A DNA stretch of 64,000 nt from Microvirga sp. (GCA_031181145.1 JAPSLB010000007.1:62001-126000); one strand, 5' to 3'; shown: positions 45,045 to 52,393, numbered from the stretch's first letter. Numbers and translations are program-made. The notes: a model not told the origin generated them from the letters alone.

Positions 45045-45899
45045 CTAGAGACGGAAATCCTCGCCGAGATAGAGGCGGCGCACGTCCTCGTTGGCCACGA
45101 TGGCGTCCGGCGAGCCCTCGGTGAGCACGCGGCCGGAATGGATGATGTAGGCGCGGTCGATCAGGCCCAGCGTTTCGCGCACGTTGTGGTCGGTGATGAG
45201 CACGCCCAGGCCCCGGCGGGTGAGGTGCCGCACGAGGTTCTGAATGTCGCCCACCGCGATGGGGTCGATGCCCGCGAATGGCTCGTCCAGGAGCATGAAG
45301 GTGGGCTCGCCCGCGAGCGCGCGGGCGATCTCGCAGCGGCGGCGTTCGCCGCCCGACAGGGCGATGGACGGCGCCTTGCGCAGACGCGTGATGTTGAACT
45401 CGTCGAGAAGCGCGTCGAGCTTGCGCTCGCGCTCCCTGCGGCTCGGCTCCACGATCTCGAGCACGGCGCGGATGTTGTCCTCCACGCTCAGGCCCCGGAA
45501 GATCGAGGCTTCCTGCGGCAGATAGCCGATGCCGAGGCGCGCGCGGCGGTACATGGGGAGGCCGGTCACGTCGTGCCCGTCGAGGCTGATGACGCCCCGA
45601 TCCGCCTGGACGAGGCCGGTGATCATGTAGAAGATCGTGGTCTTGCCCGCGCCGTTGGGGCCGAGAAGGCCCACCGCCTCGCCGGCGCGCACGTTCAGGC
45701 CGGCATCCTGCACCACCGTGCGGCCGCGATAGCTCTTCTGCAGGCCTTTGACGGCCAAGATGCCGGGGCCGCCGAACACGCCCGTTTGTTCCGTGCGGCC
45801 GAACGCGTGCGGCGCCGGGCCGGTCGGTTGGCGGGCCAAGGTCGTCGTGTCCGCCGGAGCGGATTGAGCGCGGTTGAAAAGAGACTTCACGGAATCCAT
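45045..45899 (-). CDS. lptB: Lipopolysaccharide export ABC ATPase
   Basis: 284 residues, LptB. A short N-terminal extension (about 1-48) of Pro/Ala-rich sequence is followed by the ABC domain: GLLGPNGAGKTTIFYMITG (Walker A), YLPQEASIFRGLSVEDNI (Q-loop), IALSGGERRRCEIARAL, FMLLDEPFAGIDP (Walker B) and VLITDHNVRETLG (H-loop). All residues for catalysis are present. It drives LPS extraction with LptFG and hands it to LptC. lptFG are not in the window. It follows lptA by 45 bases in the canonical order. Confidence 0.95.
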   Translation of the reverse strand: MDSVKSLFNRAQSAPADTTTLARQPTGPAPHAFGRTEQTGVFGGPGILAVKGLQKSYRGRTVVQDAGLNVRAGEAVGLLGPNGAGKTTIFYMITGLVQADRGVISLDGHDVTGLPMYRRARLGIGYLPQEASIFRGLSVEDNIRAVLEIVEPSRRERERKLDALLDEFNITRLRKAPSIALSGGERRRCEIARALAGEPTFMLLDEPFAGIDPIAVGDIQNLVRHLTRRGLGVLITDHNVRETLGLIDRAYIIHSGRVLTEGSPDAIVANEDVRRLYLGEDFRL

Positions 45900-45944
45900 C
45901 ACCCAAGGAAGAAAGCCGGAGATTCTCCGGCCCTGTGAACGGAA

Positions 45945-46556
45945 TTACGGCTTGGGCTTGGCGTTGCCGGCGCCGGTCGGAGCCGGATTGCCGTTCCCGG
46001 GCACGAACAGCGCCCGCACGCGGCCGCCGGGCTTGGTGTCGATGCTCGCCACGCCCGTGTTGATGTCATAGACCACGCGCTCGCCCCGGGTCACGTTGGG
46101 ACCATCGCTGAGAGCAGCGTTGCCGTTGAGCAGGATCTTGTTGGCATCCCGGTCGAAGGTGGCGTTGTCGCCGGTGGCCACCTGCGTCCTGGACACGATG
46201 GTGACCGGCCCCTTGCACTCGATCCTTTTGATCGCGCTCTCGCCGGGCCCCTGGGCCGTTGCCGCGGCAGGCTGCGTGGCGCCGCCTTCCCGGTTCTGCT
46301 GCTCGTAGAACACGGTCATGGCCGTGCACTTCATGGTGCTCTCGCCCTGCACGGCCACCACGTCGCCGGAGAAGACCGCGCGTCCCTCCCTGTCGAACAC
46401 GTCGAGCTTGTTGGCGTCGATCTTGATCGGCTCCTTGCTGGACCCGAAATTGCCGAAGCCCACCGCGCGCTCCTTCGAGGCCTGGGCCCAGGCCGCGGAT
46501 GTCGCGACCGGAACGAGAAGCGCGAGAGCAAGCGCGTGACGTGCGAGACTCATCAT
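45945..46556 (-). CDS. lptA: Lipopolysaccharide transport periplasmic protein LptA
   Basis: 203 residues. Signal peptide about 1-24 (ending AAWAQ), then the OstA/LptA beta-jellyroll: EPIKIDANKLDVFDREGRAVFSGDVVAVQG and IKRIECKGPVTIVSRTQVATGDNATFDRD. LptA bridges LptC and LptD across the periplasm to carry LPS. It is coupled to lptC: its ATG overlaps the lptC stop by four bases. The C-terminus is slightly extended by a Pro/Gly-rich tail. Confidence 0.93.
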   Translation of the reverse strand: MMSLARHALALALLVPVATSAAWAQASKERAVGFGNFGSSKEPIKIDANKLDVFDREGRAVFSGDVVAVQGESTMKCTAMTVFYEQQNREGGATQPAAATAQGPGESAIKRIECKGPVTIVSRTQVATGDNATFDRDANKILLNGNAALSDGPNVTRGERVVYDINTGVASIDTKPGGRVRALFVPGNGNPAPTGAGNAKPKP

Positions 46557-47365
46557 GGACGAACACTTGTCGGTTGAGCCGCTGTGCCTTCAGCGGCAGG
46601 AGGAGGGACAGGGGCCGCGGAATCCGCTTCCGCCGGGGCGGCAGCATCGGATTTGGAGGCCGTCGAAGGCGTGAAGGTGGTGCGCACACGCCCCTTGAAG
46701 CTCAGGAGCTTACCGTTGTCGACGACCTTGAGCCCCTCGGCTTCGATCAGGCCGTTGCCGCCGAGAAGCACGGTGACGGGCTCGTCGGAGGTGACCGAGC
46801 CGGATTTGAAGTCCACGAAAGCGGAGCGCATCTGAACTTCCTGGCCCGCATCCGTCGTGACACGGACGCTCTGGTGCAGATTCATCTGCTCCTTCTGGGT
46901 GTCCAGCACGCCGACATTGGCTTCGAGCCGGGCGACGCTCCCCCTGTCGTCAGTGACGATGCGGGCTCGCAAATCCTTCAGCTCCACGAAATTGGGTTTC
47001 CGGACGTCCTGCGTGGCGGCGCTGGCGGTCACTTCGTAGGGCCGGTTGTCGTTCTTGAACCCGGTGAGCCTGGGGGCCTCCATGGTCACGTTCGTGCCGT
47101 CGACCCCGATGGTACCGAAGCTCAGATTCTCGATCTGCCTGAAGGGCTCGAAATAGGCGAAGAAGGCCACGACGGCCATCGCCAGAATGGAACCGAAGGG
47201 AATTGCGATCTTTGCGAAACGCACCCAGCGGGAATGGCGCCGGGCCTTGTGGAAGGCGCGCGTGCGGGTGACCGGCCTTATGGCCGGGCTATCCTGCGTC
47301 GCAATGACCTGAAATCCCGCCACGTCTGATTCAATCCCTTTCGTCTCACCGCTTTCTGGCGCCAT
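46553..47365 (-). CDS. lptC: Lipopolysaccharide export protein LptC
   Basis: 270 residues. One membrane anchor (about 51-70, IAIPFGSILAMAVVAFFAYF) and a periplasmic domain with ENLSFGTIGVDGTNVTMEAPRLTGF and YEVTASAATQDV, the LptC-family signature. LptC joins the LptBFG engine to the LptA bridge. The C-terminal about 45 residues are Ala/Pro-rich and not conserved. Position directly ahead of lptA and lptB confirms the assignment. Confidence 0.93.
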   Translation of the reverse strand: MAPESGETKGIESDVAGFQVIATQDSPAIRPVTRTRAFHKARRHSRWVRFAKIAIPFGSILAMAVVAFFAYFEPFRQIENLSFGTIGVDGTNVTMEAPRLTGFKNDNRPYEVTASAATQDVRKPNFVELKDLRARIVTDDRGSVARLEANVGVLDTQKEQMNLHQSVRVTTDAGQEVQMRSAFVDFKSGSVTSDEPVTVLLGGNGLIEAEGLKVVDNGKLLSFKGRVRTTFTPSTASKSDAAAPAEADSAAPVPPPAAEGTAAQPTSVRP

Positions 47366-47428
47366 GCCGTTCGGTGATGGCGATGTTATGACGGATATGA
47401 GGTTTATGCGGGAAAGTTTAAGTCTGCG

Positions 47429-48043
47429 TCAACTATGTGCGAAAATGTCGGTCTCGGGCCAGCCCAGAAGATCGAGCTGGGCCCGCGTCGGCAGGAACGA
47501 GAAGCATTGATGGGCGATGCCGAGCCGGTTTTCCCTTTCCAGCCTCTGGTCGAGCTTCTCCTTGAGAGCATGGAGATGCAGCACGTCGGACGCGGCATAG
47601 TCGAGCTGGGCCGGGGTGAGGATGTCGGCGCCCCAATCGGAGGATTGCTGCTGTTTGGACAGCTCGATTCCGAGAAACTCGCGCACAAGGTCCTTCAGGC
47701 CGTGCCGGTCCGTATAGGTGCGCACCAGCCTGGAGGCCACCTTGGTGCAATAGACGGGCCGCGGCATCACGGCGAAGGCATGGAAGAGCACCGCCAGGTC
47801 GAAGCGGGCATAGTGAAAGATCTTGAGGACGCTCTCGTCCGCCAGAACGCGGATCAGGTTCTCAGGAAGCGGGCCGTCCTTCAGGATCTGCACCACGTCG
47901 GCGTCGCCGTCGCCCTTCGAGATCTGCACCACGCAGAGCCGGTCCCGGTGCGGGTTGAGGCCGAGCGTCTCGGTGTCGATCGCGATCGCGAGACCGGGCT
48001 GATAATCCGCGGGCAGGTCGCCGCGATGAAAGCGCGTTGTCAT
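47429..48043 (-). CDS. nrnC: NrnC-type 3'-5' diribonuclease (short RNase D family)
   Basis: 204 residues, a single DEDD exonuclease domain with no HRDC domain, unlike E. coli RNase D (375 residues). The acidic motifs are IDTETLGLN (DxE), HYARFDLAVL and YAASDVLHLHAL. This short form in alphaproteobacteria is NrnC, which degrades two-nucleotide RNAs and replaces Orn, so it ends the RNA decay path and recycles pGpG from c-di-GMP breakdown. It lies 63 bases before lptC, a conserved neighbour arrangement. Confidence 0.88.
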   Translation of the reverse strand: MTTRFHRGDLPADYQPGLAIAIDTETLGLNPHRDRLCVVQISKGDGDADVVQILKDGPLPENLIRVLADESVLKIFHYARFDLAVLFHAFAVMPRPVYCTKVASRLVRTYTDRHGLKDLVREFLGIELSKQQQSSDWGADILTPAQLDYAASDVLHLHALKEKLDQRLERENRLGIAHQCFSFLPTRAQLDLLGWPETDIFAHS

Positions 48044-48114
48044 GGAGGGTAAGCCAGTTGCGAAAAATGCCAGATGCGGCTCTAGCCTGTCTCGGGGCGG
48101 TCTTCAACGATCAA

Positions 48115-48141
48115 GAAAGCCCCGCCTGAAGCGGGGCTTTC
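48115..48141. terminator. Bidirectional terminator-like hairpin
   Basis: GAAAGCCCCGC (48115-48125), loop CTGAA, GCGGGGCTTTC (48131-48141). Eleven perfect pairs; the minus strand exits into TTTCTTG, so it fits the end of the Tyr-rich gene at 48161, which is read from the minus strand. Confidence 0.75.
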
Positions 48142-48160
48142 GGGATGGTGCACGGTTGCC

Positions 48161-48664
48161 TCAGTAACAGACCTGGACGCGCCGCCAGACGAGGCGGCCG
48201 TACCGGTTGACCACACGTCTGCGTTCGAGCACGCAATATGAGCCGAAATAGGCCGGCTGATAGGAGGGATAATAGGCCGGGCCGTAGCCGTAGTAATAGG
48301 GGCTCGCGATGGCGCCGAGGGCCAGGCCTCCGAGCAGGCCCGCCACCACCGCGCCGCCGTCATAACCGCGGCGATAGTAGCGATAGGGATAGCCGCGATA
48401 ATACCGCCGCCCGTAATAGGCCGGGCGATAGCCTCCGTAGCGGGGACCATAGTAGCGGGATCGGGGGCCGTAATAGCGGGCTCCCTGAGAGAACCGCCGG
48501 GGACCGGCAATTGCCCTTTCCCGGTAGACCGGCGCCCGCAGGGCGTGCCGGGGGGTGACTGCGCGCTCCCAGCGGGGCTGCGCCGAGGCGGGGCTCGGCT
48601 CGAATGCCGCGGCACCGCCCAGGAGCAGGGCCGCAGCCATTAGGACTTTGAACGGTAAGCGCAT
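48161..48664 (-). CDS. Tyr/Arg/Gly-rich secreted protein
   Basis: 167 residues. A signal peptide (about 1-29, ending EPSPASAQ) leads to a mature chain built of RYYGPR, YYRGYPYRYYRRGY, GPAYYPSYQPAY-type repeats with a short hydrophobic glycine segment (AVVAGLLGGLALGAIA) in the middle and a C-terminal VNRYGRLVWRRVQVCY that carries one of two cysteines. Similar Tyr/Arg-rich proteins are common in Hyphomicrobiales envelopes and their function is unknown. A perfect EcfG-type promoter lies just upstream (48695-48720), so it should belong to the general stress regulon. An 11-base terminator hairpin follows the gene. Confidence 0.78.
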   Translation of the reverse strand: MRLPFKVLMAAALLLGGAAAFEPSPASAQPRWERAVTPRHALRAPVYRERAIAGPRRFSQGARYYGPRSRYYGPRYGGYRPAYYGRRYYRGYPYRYYRRGYDGGAVVAGLLGGLALGAIASPYYYGYGPAYYPSYQPAYFGSYCVLERRRVVNRYGRLVWRRVQVCY

Positions 48665-48694
48665 GGCGTCCTCCAGGACACGTGATGCCTGAAC

Positions 48695-48720
48695 AACGGC
48701 CATTCCACGTTCCGTGTTCC
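48695..48720 (-). promoter_or_regulatory. EcfG-type general stress promoter
   Basis: Read on the minus strand: GGAAC (48720-48716), exactly 17 bases, CGTT (48698-48695). This is a perfect match to the alphaproteobacterial EcfG consensus GGAAC-N16/18-CGTT, and places the start of transcription about 25 bases before the ATG at 48664. Confidence 0.75.
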
Positions 48721-48760
48721 GTTTCGAGCCTGCGCGCCCAGCCGAGAAGGCTGATGTTCT

Positions 48761-49177
48761 TCAAGGACTTCCTGGCGATTGGAGGGACGGGCTTTCGCTC
48801 TCTGGCGCCGTTCGATACCGCGGCTGCGTCACGAGCTCCCCGAGAACGGCCGCCAAGGTCTCCCGGCTGACGGGTTTCTCCAGCCATGGGACGTCCTGCA
48901 ACTCGGACGGACCGTGCGCATTCGGAGGCAATCCGGAATAGACCGCGAAGGGAACGCCCCGGCTCTTGAGGGCCCGGGCGATTTCCACCGAGGTGCCATC
49001 CTTGATCATGACGTCGAGCAAGGCAATGTCCGGCGTATCGTTCTCGAGCCAACGCAGGGCCTGAGCCTTGCTCATGAAGGGCCCCTCCACCGCGAAGCCG
49101 GCATCCTCGAGAGAGGCCTCAAGTGACATGCCAATCAGTGCTTGGTCTTCCACGATCATGCAGCGTGTCGGGGCCAT
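48761..49177 (-). CDS. Single-domain response regulator
   Basis: 138 residues, only a receiver domain: CMIVEDQALIGMSLEASLED (acidic pocket), DIALLDVMIKDGTSVEIARAL (phospho-Asp) and WLEKPVSRETLAAVL (Lys). No output domain follows, only a Ser/Pro-rich tail. Such stand-alone receivers often feed phosphorylation to or from a HWE kinase in stress circuits. It is not PhyR (no N-terminal sigma-like domain). It is read away from the EcfG-type gene across a 388-base gap. The partner kinase is unknown; an HWE kinase lies at 62.6 kb. Confidence 0.88.
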   Translation of the reverse strand: MAPTRCMIVEDQALIGMSLEASLEDAGFAVEGPFMSKAQALRWLENDTPDIALLDVMIKDGTSVEIARALKSRGVPFAVYSGLPPNAHGPSELQDVPWLEKPVSRETLAAVLGELVTQPRYRTAPESESPSLQSPGSP

Positions 49178-49565
49178 GGGATCCGCTTATCCGTCAGGTC
49201 GGTCACAGGCCCGAGATTGGCCTGCAGGGCGATGAGGCAGTCCAGCTGGGCGAATCATTGGATCCTCAGCTCAGAACCGGATTTTCGTCGCCTTCGCCCG
49301 GCGCTTCATTCACCTATGTAATCAACGGGCTTGGGAAAAGCTTAACCCTTCAGGGACCAGGCTGACGTTTCAAGATCGTCTTGCCACGGAGACCTTTCAC
49401 TTCGATGGTGGGACTGCGTTGCCGGTGAGGACTTGCCGCCTTCCTCGTGCACTTTAGTTCCTAAGCGCCTAGCCTGCAGAGAATGCGGCGGAGTTTTACA
49501 TAGGTTAATGCACCGGCCTCCCAAGAGGCGTCTGCTCCTGAGTTCTGAGATGAAAAGGGATGCGA
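49178..49565. other. Divergent region between receiver and EcfG-type sigma factor
   Basis: 388 bases. In many relatives the place beside ecfG is taken by nepR and phyR; I searched all frames here for a NepR-sized frame and found none. Only short chance frames occur. It probably carries the two promoters; no GGAAC-CGTT pair was found in it. Confidence 0.4.
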
Positions 49566-50117
49566 ATGGCGGCTGAGACCCCCCTGAAGCAGCAGATGCT
49601 CGCCGCCATCCCGCATCTGCGCGCCTTCGCAATCTCCCTCTGCGGGAATGTGGATCGCGCCGACGACCTGGTGCAGGGCGCCCTTCTGAAGGGCCTGAGC
49701 AATCTCGACAAGTTTCAGCCCGGCACCAGCATGCAGGCTTGGCTTTTCACGATTCTTCGCAACGACTTCCTCACCCAGGCTCGCCGCAGGAAGCGCGAGA
49801 TCGAGGATCCGGAGGGCGCATGGGCCGAGAAGGTGGCCGTCATGCCCGAGCAAGGGTCGCGCCTCGATTTCGAGGACATGCTGAAGGCTCTCGCGCAGCT
49901 CCCGCTCGACCAGCGCGAGGCGCTTCTTCTCGTGACGGCGGAGGGGCTGACCTACGAGGATGCGGCGCGGATCTGCGGCACGAACATCGGCACCATCAAG
50001 AGCCGCATCAATCGCGCGCGCCGGCGGCTGGCGGAATTGATGAGCTTCGACGCACAGGACGACCTGGGCCCCGATCGTCTCGTCAAGGCCGCCCTCTTCA
50101 TGCACACGTCGGCCTGA
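49566..50117 (+). CDS. EcfG-type extracytoplasmic function sigma factor
   Basis: 183 residues, region 2 and region 4 only. Region 2: AIPHLRAFAISLCGNVDRADDLVQ, LKGLSNLDKFQPGTSMQAWLFTILRNDFL; region 4: ALAQLPLDQREALLLVTAEGLTYEDAARICGTNIGTIKSRINRARRRL. Close to EcfG (ECF15), the general stress sigma factor, which is freed from NepR when PhyR is phosphorylated. The AAGGGA sequence 5 bases before ATG 49566 decides the start over ATG 49560. A matching promoter lies 850 bases away, ahead of the Tyr-rich protein. No nepR or phyR is visible in the window, so this may be an additional EcfG copy. Confidence 0.87.
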   Translation: MAAETPLKQQMLAAIPHLRAFAISLCGNVDRADDLVQGALLKGLSNLDKFQPGTSMQAWLFTILRNDFLTQARRRKREIEDPEGAWAEKVAVMPEQGSRLDFEDMLKALAQLPLDQREALLLVTAEGLTYEDAARICGTNIGTIKSRINRARRRLAELMSFDAQDDLGPDRLVKAALFMHTSA

Positions 50118-50137
50118 CGAGACTGGCCTGACGAGAC
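50111..50137. repeat. Tandem 13-base direct repeat over the ecfG stop
   Basis: GGCCTGACGAGAC occurs at 50111-50123 and again at 50125-50137 with one base between. The first copy contains the sigma factor stop codon. Probably a small tandem duplication. Confidence 0.7.
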
Positions 50138-50172
50138 GGGCCTGGCGACAGGCATGGAGCACCGCCAGGCCC
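50138..50172. terminator. Hairpin between convergent sigma-factor and SPW-repeat genes
   Basis: GGGCCTGGCG (50138-50147) and CGCCAGGCCC (50163-50172) pair perfectly over a 15-base loop, between two converging gene ends. There is no T-tract, so it may stop RNA polymerase from both sides only with help from Rho. Confidence 0.5.
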
Positions 50173-50180
50173 GAGAGGCA

Positions 50181-50543
50181 TCAAGCCGCTGTGGCCGGCG
50201 GGTTCGCGCGGAGGAGCCACAGCTCGACGGCGGCCAGCACGGCGACCGCAAGGCCTATGCCAACATGCGCCCAGAGAGCCGCGGCGATGCCCGCGAAGCC
50301 CAGAATCCAGGGAGCCGCGAGCGTCCAGAGGCCGAGGGCCAGGTTCGCCCACTCCTCCCATTCATGCAGCTCCTTGACGGCCGCGAGCGCAAGCACGGCG
50401 ATCGCGAGGCCGCAGATCCAGGCGTTCCAGGACGCAGCCTGTATCCCGCTGAATCCGAAGAGCCACGGGGCAACGAACAGGAATGCGGCCAGAACGGCGT
50501 TGATGATGTTCATGGCAGTGAGTTCGGTTCTTCCTTTCAGCAT
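50181..50543 (-). CDS. SPW-repeat small membrane protein
   Basis: 120 residues with four hydrophobic helices in two copies of the SPW unit: LFVAPWLFGFSGIQAASWNA and LWTLAAPWILGFAGIAAALW. The PW pairs near the helix ends are the family mark. SPW-repeat proteins are found near stress genes in soil bacteria; the function is not established. The ATG at 50543 has GGGAGG seven bases upstream. It is last in the six-gene minus-strand stress run, 33 bases after the omega paralogue. Confidence 0.8.
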   Translation of the reverse strand: MLKGRTELTAMNIINAVLAAFLFVAPWLFGFSGIQAASWNAWICGLAIAVLALAAVKELHEWEEWANLALGLWTLAAPWILGFAGIAAALWAHVGIGLAVAVLAAVELWLLRANPPATAA

Positions 50544-50576
50544 GATCAACCTCCCTTGCTGGAAGCGAAGGTTTCA

Positions 50577-50912
50577 TCAATGCACCCTCTCGGGTGCCTT
50601 CCCGCCGGGCGAGCCCTCACGTCTCCCGCCCGGCCAGGAACCCGGTGCGAGCCATCCAGGCGATGGCGCGTCGAAAGGCATGTCCCGTTCGACCCGCGAG
50701 AAGCGCCCGATCAGCTCGTCCCGCAGGCGATCGGCTCCGATCCGGCCCGAGGCTATCTCGCGAAGCGCGAGAACGGTCGGAGGCTCTTCGCCCGGTGCGA
50801 TCAGCGGCTCCGCGCCGGCCGCCAGCTGATGCGCCCGCTCGGCCGCGAGCAGCACCAGTTCGAACCGGTTCGGCACGAACCGCTCGCAGTCGCGTGTCGT
50901 GATCCGTGCCAT
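50577..50912 (-). CDS. RNA polymerase omega subunit paralogue
   Basis: 111 residues. The first about 70 align with RpoZ: MARITTRDCERFVPNRFELV matches the omega start (MARVTVxDxxxxxxNRFxLV), followed by LLAAERAHQL, TVLALREIASGRIGADRLRDE. Omega binds the beta' subunit and helps assemble or stabilise RNA polymerase; it also holds part of the ppGpp site in some species. The last about 35 residues form a Pro/Gly/Arg-rich tail that ordinary omega lacks. Normally rpoZ is alone or next to spoT/rel; here it sits in a heat-shock-type run with Hsp20s, so it is most likely a second, stress-specific copy. ATG 50912 has GGAGG seven bases upstream. No other rpoZ is in the window. Confidence 0.78.
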   Translation of the reverse strand: MARITTRDCERFVPNRFELVLLAAERAHQLAAGAEPLIAPGEEPPTVLALREIASGRIGADRLRDELIGRFSRVERDMPFDAPSPGWLAPGSWPGGRREGSPGGKAPERVH

Positions 50913-50927
50913 GGCAACCTCCAATCC

Positions 50928-51332
50928 TTACGCTGCAAGACGCCGGTCGTCCCGCACATACGAAACGACGAACGCCGCAGGCGCAGCCGGGTCGGCTTCG
51001 CTCTCACGAGGGACGACCCTCTCGCCCTCGATGCGACAGGCCAAGCCCTCCCGGTCCGCGTAGGCGATGGCCTGCTCGCGCGTTTCAAAGGTCATCTCGA
51101 CCTGCATGAGCGGATCGTCGTCGGCCGTCCATCCCATCAACGGCTCGATGGTTTGCGGCCTGCGCCGCTCGAAGCGCAGAATCCATCCTTTCGCGCCGGC
51201 CCTCCCCGAGGTCGTCACGGGCGGCTTCCGGCGGCTGATCACGGCCTGCGCATCCTCGGGCCAGAGCTGCCCGCGGACGAGACATGACGGCGGTGGCCGG
51301 TTGTGGCCAATGCCGATGCTGCGCTCATGCAT
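50928..51332 (-). CDS. NDUFS4-like (ETC complex I subunit family) protein
   Basis: 134 residues. The N-terminal IGIGHNRPP is a motif often seen in short rhizobial proteins. The core WILRFERRRPQTIEPLMGWTADDD (about 49-72), followed by QVEMTFETREQAIAYADREGL, matches the ETC_C1_NDUFS4 domain of complex I accessory subunit NDUFS4 (the PLMGWT element is diagnostic). The usual complex I NDUFS4 gene stands elsewhere; this copy lies in the Hsp20/omega run, so it may be a stress-time replacement or a separate protein with a similar fold. ATG 51332 follows a GGAGGG site by 8 bases. It ends 15 bases before the omega paralogue. Confidence 0.78.
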   Translation of the reverse strand: MHERSIGIGHNRPPPSCLVRGQLWPEDAQAVISRRKPPVTTSGRAGAKGWILRFERRRPQTIEPLMGWTADDDPLMQVEMTFETREQAIAYADREGLACRIEGERVVPRESEADPAAPAAFVVSYVRDDRRLAA

Positions 51333-51793
51333 GTTTCATCCCTCCATGAACTCCTCGAATTCCCCGTGATCCAGGGGCTTTTCGCATTCCTGGACCCTCC
51401 ACGATCCCTCGCGGCCGAAGTCGCGCCCGGTTGCGGGGCCCTGATCGAGGCCGCTGCCCTGCGATACTCGGCGGCAGCCATTGGATCGCACTGGGAGAGC
51501 GCTTCGATCACCGCATCGATCCGCGATTTCGGCCGGAGCTCCGGCAGGGTTCTGCTCGCCACCTGCTCGAGCAGAAGCTCGTCCCGCGCCCAGGAGAGCA
51601 GGATCGTGCGCTTCTCCTCGCGAGTGAACCAGGGATATCCCACCACCTCGCCGGGATCGCTGAAGGTGCCGCCGGGATCCACCAGAGCCTCCGTGAGGGA
51701 CGGCCGGGAAACCTGCGATGCGCAGAGCCCGGGCATGAACTCGCCCGCCTGAGGAGCGCCGGCGCGATGATCGATCGTGGTGCCTTGATTCAT
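51239..51793 (-). CDS. Hypothetical protein of stress operon (probable C-terminal frameshift)
   Basis: 184 residues as read. The recognisable part is VVGYPWFTREEKRTILLSWARDELLLEQVA and SRIDAVIEALSQCDP (residues about 70-125), a pattern I have seen in small uncharacterised rhizobial proteins close to stress genes; no function is known. The reading ends 94 bases inside the NDUFS4-like gene, with poor codon use. A -1 shift near 51440 gives instead REGSWRVQECEKPLDHGEFEEF and a stop at 51336, just before the next ATG, with normal high GC in third positions. So the true gene probably ends at 51336 and the sequence has lost one base. The start 51793 is supported by AAAGGGAGA. Confidence 0.6.
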   Translation of the reverse strand: MNQGTTIDHRAGAPQAGEFMPGLCASQVSRPSLTEALVDPGGTFSDPGEVVGYPWFTREEKRTILLSWARDELLLEQVASRTLPELRPKSRIDAVIEALSQCDPMAAAEYRRAAASIRAPQPGATSAARDRGGSRNAKSPWITGNSRSSWRDETCMSAASALATTGHRRHVSSAGSSGPRMRRP

Positions 51794-51871
51794 CGGTCTC
51801 CCTTTCCTCCCATGGTCCATCGTGGGCACCCGGTTTTCCGAGTGCCCCGCCATGCGACGCGATCTGGGGAT

Positions 51872-52393
51872 CTAGTGCTTGGTCGTATCCCCGCTGTTGA
51901 CGGCGATCCGCTTCACGCTCGCCCGGCTTTGTGCCGATTTCGGCATGGTGACGGTGAGCACGCCATTCCTGAACGAGGCATCGACCTTGTCGTCCTCGAC
52001 ATCCCAGGCGAGCGGGATGCGGCGCTCGAAGCGACCGTAGTACCGCTCGCTGAAAGCACGGTCCTTGTCCTCGACCTCGGACTTCTTCTCGCCGCGGATG
52101 GTGAGGACGCCGTCGCCCATCAGCACCTCGACGTCGTTCTCGTCCATGCCCGGCAGCTCCGCCGAGACGCGGATATCCTTGTCGGTTTCGACGACTTCCA
52201 CATGCGGCCATCCGCCCATGCGTCCCATGCCGCCGAGCGGGCCGAACGGGGCCGTGTCGAACGCACGGAAGACGTCGTCGAAGAGCCGGTTCATTTCGCG
52301 ATGAAGCGTCATGAAGGGATCGCCTTCCTCGCGGTAGCGGCTCGGGGTCGTTTGCGAATTGCGACCCCACGGAATGAGATCGCGCATATTCAT
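51872..52393 (-). CDS. Small heat shock protein (Hsp20)
   Basis: 173 residues. The alpha-crystallin domain spans about 60-160 with ADVEVVETDKDIRVSAELPGM-like strand order (VEVVETDKDIRVSAELPGMD), DGVLTIRGEKKSEVED and the conserved end FRNGVLTVTMPKSA (GxLxxxxP). It is an ATP-independent holdase that keeps unfolding proteins soluble. The N-terminus has a MNRLFDDVFRAFD helix. It follows the other Hsp20 gene by 92 bases that contain a strong hairpin. AAAGGA lies before the ATG. Confidence 0.94.
   Translation of the reverse strand: MNMRDLIPWGRNSQTTPSRYREEGDPFMTLHREMNRLFDDVFRAFDTAPFGPLGGMGRMGGWPHVEVVETDKDIRVSAELPGMDENDVEVLMGDGVLTIRGEKKSEVEDKDRAFSERYYGRFERRIPLAWDVEDDKVDASFRNGVLTVTMPKSAQSRASVKRIAVNSGDTTKH

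Noticed and set aside
48761..49177. PhyR identity for the receiver protein
   Set aside because: It has only a receiver domain and no N-terminal sigma-like domain.
49178..49565. A possible NepR gene next to the EcfG-type sigma factor
   Set aside because: Reading all frames gave no NepR-like sequence; a segment resembling FAQLDCLIALQANLG follows a stop codon without a start.
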